Source: an uncultured Bacilli bacterium
GTDB lineage: Bacteria; Bacillota_I; Bacilli_A; RF39; UBA660
Length of the DNA stretch: 6,435 bases
NCBI GenBank assembly: GCA_934130215.1
Contig: CAKOXR010000051.1
Location: 1 to 6,435, forward strand
Direction of reading: 5' to 3'
The position numbers and the translations under genes were made by a program. Position 1 is the stretch's first letter. Every line of letters begins with the position of its first letter. Positions 1 through 3,967 of the stretch are shown here, piece by piece. The notes under the pieces were generated by a model. It did not search any database. It was not told where the DNA came from and saw nothing but the letters and a program-made list of their open reading frames with translations.

Positions 1-12
1 TTGTAAATTCAT
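1..12 (-). CDS. Start of partner gene, probable AbiEii toxin (partial)
   Basis: Only the first four codons (Met-Asn-Leu-Gln) are in the window. The ATG shares one base with the TAA stop of the AbiEi-like gene (TAATG arrangement). It is preceded on the minus strand by AAAAGGAAG inside the end of the upstream gene, a good ribosome binding site about 7 bases away. This coupled layout is the normal one for AbiE type IV toxin-antitoxin operons, where the second gene encodes the AbiEii nucleotidyltransferase toxin. The identity is inferred from the partner and the overlap; four residues cannot show it. Confidence 0.55.
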
Positions 13-554
13 TAAAACACTTCCTTTTGTATTTTTAAAAATAAATCAATATCATTTTTATAATAGTTCAAATAATCAGATAATTTATTCATATCAAGTT
101 TATCACTAATACTTCTATAATTATTTATAATCTCTTTATAATAATCAAAAGGAATATTTTTACTATTTTTTACCAGTTCTATCAATAATTTTTCTTTGTC
201 ATATATCTTAATATTAATTCCATCAACTTTTATTGTAGTAACCCCAATATTAAACTTATCTTCTGATACATATATTTGTTTTACTTTATTATTCGTTATT
301 TTACTTGCCTTTCTATTCGTGGCAAGGTAGTATTTTTGAGGAATTACATCAGTTAAGTTGTAATAATAAAAAGCACTATCAGAAGTAAAAACAGCATTAG
401 GATATTTTTGGCTAATAACCAATAAATAATTAACAAATTCTTGACTTGAATATATTCCTGATTCAATTTTAAATATTTTTTTGTCTTTTAAAGCTTTATT
501 TAATCGATAATTATTTTTATATTTAGAAATCACATCTTTATAACTATAAATCAT
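12..554 (-). CDS. AbiEi-family antitoxin and autoregulator of a type IV toxin-antitoxin system
   Basis: This 180-residue protein matches the layout of AbiEi antitoxins. Residues 1-40 form a winged-helix-like N-terminus ending in KIESGIYSS. Residues 51-83 carry the family's YPNAVFT...AFYYYNLTDVIPQKYYLATNR block. Residues 117-128 hold IYDKEKLLIELV, and 135-147 hold PFDYYKEIINNYR. In known systems AbiEi counters the AbiEii nucleotidyltransferase without binding it and represses its own promoter through inverted repeats, so the protein acts in the cytosol on DNA and on toxin activity. The ATG is preceded by AGGTGATG, an almost ideal ribosome binding site. The length is typical and the frame is intact. 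The gene is first in a leftward operon whose next gene overlaps its stop by one base. A 17-bp inverted repeat lies 26 bp upstream of the start. The family call comes from recognised motifs, not a search. Confidence 0.85.
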   Translation of the reverse strand: MIYSYKDVISKYKNNYRLNKALKDKKIFKIESGIYSSQEFVNYLLVISQKYPNAVFTSDSAFYYYNLTDVIPQKYYLATNRKASKITNNKVKQIYVSEDKFNIGVTTIKVDGINIKIYDKEKLLIELVKNSKNIPFDYYKEIINNYRSISDKLDMNKLSDYLNYYKNDIDLFLKIQKEVF

Positions 555-579
555 TTTTCATCACCTAATATAATTTTAG

Positions 580-620
580 AGTAAATCTCGGTAAAAGTCG
601 ATATTTTGCCGAGATTTACT
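580..620. promoter_or_regulatory. Inverted repeat, probable AbiEi operator
   Basis: Two 17-bp arms (580-596 and 604-620, AGTAAATCTCGGTAAAA and its complement) differ at one position and flank a 7-base centre. They lie directly upstream of the AbiEi-like gene and between it and the divergent Abi_2 remnant. On the minus strand a weak promoter can be drawn here, with TCGACT in the loop and TAAAAT near 573-578 as -35 and -10 (18-bp spacer), so a bound repressor would cover it. AbiEi proteins of known systems bind inverted repeats in their own promoter, which makes an operator the best reading. No T-run follows directly on either strand, which argues against a terminator. Confidence 0.65.
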
Positions 621-657
621 TAAATAAATGTTTTTACTATTTTTTTTATATAGAAAT

Positions 658-664
658 GAGGTGG
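658..664 (+). promoter_or_regulatory. Ribosome binding site deciding a TTG start for the Abi_2 remnant
   Basis: GAGGTGG stands 8 bases before the TTG at 673-675. It shows that the ATG at 628, which has only A/T sequence before it and adds a hydrophobic stretch foreign to the family, is not the start. Confidence 0.7.
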
Positions 665-672
665 ATATAAAA

Positions 673-904
673 TTGAAAGTTAGAACAACAAATGTATTAA
701 TGAAATATTTAAGAGAAAAACATAATATTTTTATTGGAGGTACAAAAGATAAAAAAAATTTAAGAAATATAGGTTATTATCATGGTTATAAGGGGTATAG
801 ATACACTAATAATCCACAAAATAGAATAAATTATCAGTTTTACAAAAATTTTTAAAAAAATAATTGAATTATTGCATAATTTTTGTAATTATGGTATATT
901 ATAA
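673..904 (+). pseudogene. Abi_2/AbiF-type abortive infection protein, N-terminal remnant
   Basis: The open frame from the TTG at 673 to the stop at 853-855 gives 60 residues. They match the N-terminus of Abi_2 (AbiD/AbiF-like) proteins: KYLREKHNIFIGG at about 11-23, the signature NIGYYHGYKGYR at 32-43, then the NRINY stretch at 50-54. Family members are usually near 300 residues, so about four fifths is missing, including the C-terminal HEPN-type region thought to carry the RNase activity. A one-base skip in the A5T5A7 tract at 844-860 would continue the reading as FKKIIELLHNF, which resembles the next segment of the family, before a stop at 902-904. This suggests a frameshift followed by deletion. 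The start is supported by GAGGTGG at 658-664. No clear promoter is seen. The fragment is followed at once by a small RNA gene. A functional 60-residue peptide is possible but less likely. Confidence 0.72.
872..900 (+). promoter_or_regulatory. Extended -10 promoter of the small RNA
   Basis: TTGCAT at 872-877 and TATATT at 895-900 are separated by exactly 17 bases, and TGG at 892-894 makes an extended -10. Transcription would start near 907. The promoter sits inside the decayed end of the Abi_2 remnant. Confidence 0.65.
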
Positions 905-906
905 AT

Positions 907-971
907 GTGAATGGCGATGGTGTATCTTCGGATCCCATCTGAGCAAGTTGGATGAGTCTGACTTGCTTTTT
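907..971 (+). ncRNA. Small structured RNA next to the Abi_2 remnant (candidate abiF-type RNA)
   Basis: The transcript of about 65 nt is defined by an extended -10 promoter ending at 900 and a T-run at 967-971. It contains two hairpins. The first pairs GATGG (916-920) with CCATC (935-939) and ATC (924-926) with GAT (931-933), closing on a C(UUCG)G tetraloop. The second is the terminator stem 942-952/957-967 with a UGAG loop. The segment is richer in G and C than its surroundings, as expected for a structured RNA in an AT-rich genome. The adjacent gene is of the Abi_2 family, members of which are known to occur with conserved structured RNAs (the abiF motif) and to form RNA-antitoxin pairs. Assignment to that motif is inference from position and structure. 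A reading frame at 864-1067 crosses this RNA but looks non-coding. Confidence 0.6.
942..971 (+). terminator. Intrinsic terminator of the small RNA
   Basis: An 11-bp stem (942-952 with 957-967, including two G-T wobbles) closes on the loop TGAG. It is followed by five T residues, the first of which closes the stem. It also forms the 3' hairpin of the small RNA. Confidence 0.75.
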
Positions 972-1001
972 GATTTAAATAATCTAATATTATATTTTGA
1001 A

Positions 1002-1036
1002 AAGTGCCTAAGAAACTTTAGAAGCCTTATTTTTTT
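1002..1036 (+). terminator. Second, imperfect terminator-like hairpin
   Basis: The stem is built from AAG/CTT, GC/GC and CTAAG/TTTAG segments with a bulged T and a bulged AA. The loop is AAAC, and the tail is A followed by seven T residues (1030-1036). It could back up the terminator ending at 971 or end a transcript from the left before the lspA operon. Confidence 0.5.
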
Positions 1037-1059
1037 ATTTATAAAATTAGTAAAAGTCA

Positions 1060-1068
1060 TGGTATAAT
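1060..1068 (+). promoter_or_regulatory. Extended -10 promoter element
   Basis: TGG followed by TATAAT (1063-1068) is a perfect extended -10, although no good -35 lies 17 bases upstream. A transcript would start near 1075 and run into the hairpin at 1113-1159. It may then continue towards lspA, giving a second, longer lspA leader. Confidence 0.45.
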
Positions 1069-1112
1069 GTTTATATAATTAATTTGTTTTTTGTTGAAAT
1101 TATATATAAAAA

Positions 1113-1159
1113 GTGCAAGAAAATAGAACTTGTAAGGTGATTACAATTATTTCTTGCAC
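1113..1159. repeat. 47-bp imperfect palindrome of unknown role
   Basis: GTGCAAGAAA (1113-1122) is complementary to 1150-1159. Inside it TTGTAA (1130-1135) is complementary to TTACAA (1141-1146) around the loop GGTGA. On the minus strand the stem is followed by TTTTT (complement of 1108-1112), so it would work as a minus-strand terminator, yet no minus-strand gene is seen to its right in this window. On the plus strand no T-run follows. It could be a small palindromic mobile element, an RNA hairpin in the leader read from 1075, or a terminator facing leftwards. I see no gene between 972 and 1296. Confidence 0.5.
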
Positions 1160-1249
1160 ATTTAAATTATATCAAACAATAAAAGAATAAACAATACTAA
1201 AATTAACTAAAAGTTTATTTTTAATTAAATTTTATATAAAATAAATATA

Positions 1250-1278
1250 TTGTTAAAGTAATTATAAAATGATATAAT
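1250..1278 (+). promoter_or_regulatory. Main promoter of the lspA operon
   Basis: TTGTTA (1250-1255) and TATAAT (1273-1278) are 17 bases apart, and TGA at 1270-1272 makes an extended -10. The expected start near 1285 leaves only about 12 bases before the lspA ATG. Confidence 0.75.
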
Positions 1279-1296
1279 AATATAAGTGATGCAAAT

Positions 1297-1740
1297 ATGA
1301 TTATAATATTATTATTTTTAGATCAATTAATAAAATATTTAGTAGTAAAAAATATGTATATAGGACAAGAAATAACAATAATAAAAAATTTTCTTTCAAT
1401 TAACTATATAACAAATGATGGAGCAGCATTCAATATTTTAAGTGGAAATAAATTATTTTTAATTTTACTTGCTATTATAGTAATAATATATATTATTAAA
1501 AATATAAATAATGAAGAAAAATTATTATATAAAATTTTAATAGCAGGTATAATAGGTAATTTAATTGATAGAATTTTTAGATCTTATGTAATAGATTATA
1601 TTTCTTTTAAAATATTTAATATAGAGTTCCCAGTATTTAATTTAGCAGATACATATATTGTATTATCTTGCATTTGTTTATTAATAATGGAGGCATTAAA
1701 ATGGAAAAAATCACAGTTAAAGAATCAGGAGAAAGATTAG
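1297..1740 (+). CDS. lspA: Lipoprotein signal peptidase II
   Basis: This 147-residue inner-membrane aspartic protease removes the signal peptide from prolipoproteins after the lipobox cysteine is diacylated. All family signatures are present: DQLIKYLV at 9-16, NDGAAFNIL at 40-48, GNLIDR at 87-92 with catalytic Asp91, and FNLADTY at 114-120 with catalytic Asp118. Four membrane helices fall near 1-17, 51-68, 77-95 and 118-135. The N-terminus is short, because the usual few residues before the first helix are missing. No other start exists, since the frame is closed by TGA at 1270 and holds no further ATG, GTG or TTG. Only a weak AAGTGATG precedes the ATG, close to the predicted transcription start. 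The gene is first in an operon and overlaps the next gene by 40 bases. Confidence 0.93.
   Translation: MIIILLFLDQLIKYLVVKNMYIGQEITIIKNFLSINYITNDGAAFNILSGNKLFLILLAIIVIIYIIKNINNEEKLLYKILIAGIIGNLIDRIFRSYVIDYISFKIFNIEFPVFNLADTYIVLSCICLLIMEALKWKKSQLKNQEKD
1689..1693 (+). promoter_or_regulatory. Ribosome binding site deciding the rluD start
   Basis: GGAGG lies 7 bases before the ATG at 1701, inside the end of lspA. It favours that start over the in-frame ATG at 1668, which has no such site and would add 11 residues foreign to the family. Confidence 0.85.
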
Positions 1741-2582
1741 ATAATTATTTATCTAAATATTTAGAGATAACAAGAAGTCAAATTAAAAAAAATATAAATA
1801 ATATATATATAAATAATAATCATGAAAAAAGTGGTTACCTTTTAAAAGAAAATGATGTTATAACTTATGAATTTAAAGAAGAAGAAATAAAGCCAGAAAA
1901 TATTAAACTTGATATTATATATGAAGATAATGATATAATTGTAATTAATAAACAAAATGGTTTAGTAGTACATCCAGGTGCTGGAAGAAGTAATAATACT
2001 TTAGTTAATGCTTTAATGTATTATTCTAAAGAATTAAGTGATATAAATGGTGAATATAGACCTGGAATTGTTCATAGGATAGATGCTTATACAACTGGAT
2101 TACTTGTTGTTGCTAAAAATAATAGGTCTCATAATATACTTGCTGATGAGATTAAAAATAAGAAAGCAAAAAGAAAATATTTAGCTTTGGTATGGGGTAA
2201 TATAACTAATTCTTCTGGAACAATTGATGCTCCTATTGGTAGAGATCCAAATAATAGGCTTAAAATGAAGGTAACAGATATTAATGGTAAACAAGCTATA
2301 ACTCATTTTAAGGTGTTAAAAAGATTTAAGAGAGCATGTTTACTAGAACTTGAACTTGAAACTGGAAGAACTCATCAAATAAGGTGTCATTTAGAGTATA
2401 TAGGGTATCCTATTGTAAATGATCCTGTTTATGGTAATCATAAATTAATTGATGATTCTGGACAAGCATTACATGCTTTTGAGTTACAGTTAATTCATCC
2501 AACTACAAATGAAGTTATGACTTTTAATGCAAAAACACCTGAATGTTTTAATAAAATACTAAATTTATTGGAGGCGGAATAA
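1701..2582 (+). CDS. rluD: RluD-family 23S rRNA pseudouridine synthase (RluA family)
   Basis: This 293-residue enzyme converts uridines to pseudouridine in 23S rRNA and would act on the large ribosomal subunit. An S4-type RNA-binding domain occupies about residues 1-60 (ESGERLDNYLSK...SRSQI-type pattern). The catalytic domain follows, with LVVHPGAG at 88-95, HRIDAYTTGLLVVAK at 125-139 with catalytic Asp128, ETGRTHQIRCH at 220-230, DPVYG at 241-245 and QALHAF at 256-261. The length is normal. The start at 1701 is set by GGAGG at 1689-1693 and overlaps lspA by 40 bases, so translation is probably coupled. The same lspA-pseudouridine synthase order is seen in Bacillus subtilis, where this gene is called ylyB. 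The exact rRNA target (RluD-type against another RluA-type site) cannot be told from sequence alone. Confidence 0.9.
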   Translation: MEKITVKESGERLDNYLSKYLEITRSQIKKNINNIYINNNHEKSGYLLKENDVITYEFKEEEIKPENIKLDIIYEDNDIIVINKQNGLVVHPGAGRSNNTLVNALMYYSKELSDINGEYRPGIVHRIDAYTTGLLVVAKNNRSHNILADEIKNKKAKRKYLALVWGNITNSSGTIDAPIGRDPNNRLKMKVTDINGKQAITHFKVLKRFKRACLLELELETGRTHQIRCHLEYIGYPIVNDPVYGNHKLIDDSGQALHAFELQLIHPTTNEVMTFNAKTPECFNKILNLLEAE

Positions 2583-3733
2583 TGTTAAATAAATTAGATG
2601 AAGTAACAATGAAATTGATGCATTATTTTATTACTGAAAAGGGATATAATCCTGTAATATTACAGGGTTTAAAGAATGAAATTTGGTTAGAAAACTTAAA
2701 TTCTGATTATAAGATAATAAGGATTGTTTCTAATTATATTCATAATAATGAACAGTTAAATTTTGATTTATTTAGGTCTGAAAAGATTATTAAAAAGATA
2801 AAACATCAAACTTTTTCTTTTAATATGAATACTTTAAGTATTTTTATAAATTTAGGGGATAATGTTGAGGAAAGTAAGATTAGTCAGTCTAAGGATATGG
2901 ATCTTGTAAATATAAAGGATATTGATGAGTTAAATAGATATGATAATATTTTAAAGGTTTTTCCTGATATTATAAAAGATACCAAATTTAGTGAAAGTGG
3001 TGTAAATTTATTTATGAAAATAACTAGTGATATTAATAAAAAGAATGAGGAGAATGGTAAGAGAGCAGAGGAAGTTTTTGCGATTCGTAAGCCTTATATT
3101 ACATATGGTTTAATATTTTTGAATGTTTTAATTTATATTATAATGGTTTTAGTTAGTAGAAATGGTATTGGAGAGTTTGATATTGATACTCTTTTAAAGT
3201 TTGGGGCCAATTATAAACCTTTTGTTTTAAAAGGTGAATATTGGAGATTAATTGCATCTGCTTTTTTACATGATGGTTTTATTCATTTGTTGTGTAATAT
3301 GTATGCTTTATATATATTAGGGCCTCAATTAGAAAACTTTTTTGGGAAAACAAGATTTTTAATTATTTATCTTTTTAGTGCTATTGCGGGTAATTTAATG
3401 TCTTTAGTTTTTTCAAATGCAGTTAGTGTTGGTGCTAGTGGTGCTATATTTGGTTTATTTGGTTCTTTATTATATTTTGGTTATTATTATAGAGTTTATT
3501 TAGGAAATGTTTTGAGAACTCAATTAATACCGATTATAATGATTAATTTATTATTTGGGTTAGTAACTCCTGGAATTGATAATGCTGCTCATATTGGTGG
3601 TTTGATTGGTGGAATATTTATATCAATGGGAATTGGTGTTAAATTTAAAAGTACAAAAGCTGATATGATAAATGGTATGGTTGTAACTATATTATATACA
3701 TTATTCTTAATATATATGAGTTTCTTTAGATAG
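2582..3733 (+). CDS. Rhomboid intramembrane serine protease with N-terminal cytosolic domain
   Basis: This 383-residue membrane protease cuts transmembrane segments of its substrates within the bilayer. Residues 1-170 form a soluble, charged domain with no recognised motif. Seven helices follow, near 173-191, 223-247, 257-278, 283-303, 312-328, 334-353 and 361-382. The catalytic pair is Ser286 in GASGAIFG and His337 in NAAHIGG. His235 and Asn239 in HLLCN match the oxyanion residues of bacterial rhomboids. The WRLIASAFLH block (221-230) is typical of the family. Soluble domain plus seven helices resembles YqgP/GluP of Bacillus, a membrane protein quality-control protease, but orthology is inferred. 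GGAGG at 2570-2574 precedes the ATG, which shares a base with the rluD stop (TAATG). The gene is last in the operon, closed by a terminator that overlaps its stop codon. Confidence 0.92.
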   Translation: MLNKLDEVTMKLMHYFITEKGYNPVILQGLKNEIWLENLNSDYKIIRIVSNYIHNNEQLNFDLFRSEKIIKKIKHQTFSFNMNTLSIFINLGDNVEESKISQSKDMDLVNIKDIDELNRYDNILKVFPDIIKDTKFSESGVNLFMKITSDINKKNEENGKRAEEVFAIRKPYITYGLIFLNVLIYIIMVLVSRNGIGEFDIDTLLKFGANYKPFVLKGEYWRLIASAFLHDGFIHLLCNMYALYILGPQLENFFGKTRFLIIYLFSAIAGNLMSLVFSNAVSVGASGAIFGLFGSLLYFGYYYRVYLGNVLRTQLIPIIMINLLFGLVTPGIDNAAHIGGLIGGIFISMGIGVKFKSTKADMINGMVVTILYTLFLIYMSFFR

Positions 3734-3752
3734 TGTTTACACTATCTTTTTT
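3728..3752 (+). terminator. Terminator of the lspA-rluD-rhomboid operon
   Basis: A perfect 8-bp stem, AGATAGTG (3728-3735) with CACTATCT (3740-3747), closes on TTTA. It is followed by a run of six T residues (3747-3752, the first of which closes the stem). The rhomboid stop codon TAG (3731-3733) lies inside the left arm. Confidence 0.9.
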
Positions 3753-3768
3753 AATGTTTAATTTATAA

Positions 3769-3797
3769 TTGTAAAAGAAAACAAAATATGGTAAAAT
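3769..3797 (+). promoter_or_regulatory. Promoter of the repeat surface protein gene
   Basis: TTGTAA (3769-3774) and TAAAAT (3792-3797) are 17 bases apart, with TGG at 3789-3791 as an extended -10. The start near 3804 gives a leader of about 160 nt. A second, plainer candidate lies inside that leader: TTGAAA at 3849-3854 with TAATAT at 3872-3877, also spaced by 17, which would start near 3884. In DNA this AT-rich the second may be chance. Confidence 0.6.
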
Positions 3798-3902
3798 TAA
3801 AGTGTAATAAATACTAATGGTAATAATAATGAAAGGTTTATTGATAAGTTGAAAAAATATATGTTATTAAATAATATTAAAGATAACTTTATTAATAATT
3901 AT

Positions 3903-3938
3903 AGGATTAGATATATATAAATAACTAATCTTCTTTTT
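3903..3938 (+). promoter_or_regulatory. Terminator-like hairpin in the leader of the surface protein gene
   Basis: AGGATTAG (3903-3910) pairs with CTAATCTT (3925-3932), including one G-T wobble, around a 14-base AT-only loop. CTTTTT follows at 3933-3938. It stands 16 bases before the GGAGG ribosome binding site at 3954-3958. This could be a weak attenuator or a structure that tunes translation. The stem is short and AT-rich, so its strength is doubtful. Confidence 0.4.
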
Positions 3939-3967
3939 AGTATTTAAATAAGTGGAGGTAAAAATAT

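Noticed and set aside
580..620. Inverted repeat as a bidirectional terminator
   Set aside because: Neither arm is directly followed by a T-run and both neighbouring genes start, not end, here; an operator fits better.
628..672. ATG at 628 as the start of the Abi_2 remnant
   Set aside because: No ribosome binding site precedes it, the added residues are hydrophobic and foreign to the family, and GAGGTGG marks the TTG at 673.
864..1067. 67-codon plus-strand reading frame
   Set aside because: It crosses the small RNA promoter, both hairpins and two terminators, has no ribosome binding site, and its product resembles no family I know.
1136..1189. 17-codon frame from GTG at 1136
   Set aside because: It lies across the palindrome, has only a weak upstream GTAAG, and its product shows no recognisable feature.
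1668..1700. ATG at 1668 as the start of rluD
   Set aside because: It has no ribosome binding site, whereas GGAGG at 1689-1693 fits the ATG at 1701, where the family's N-terminus begins.
3829..3852. Seven-codon leader peptide (MKGLLIS) before the surface protein
   Set aside because: There is no ribosome binding site and such short frames are expected by chance in this leader.
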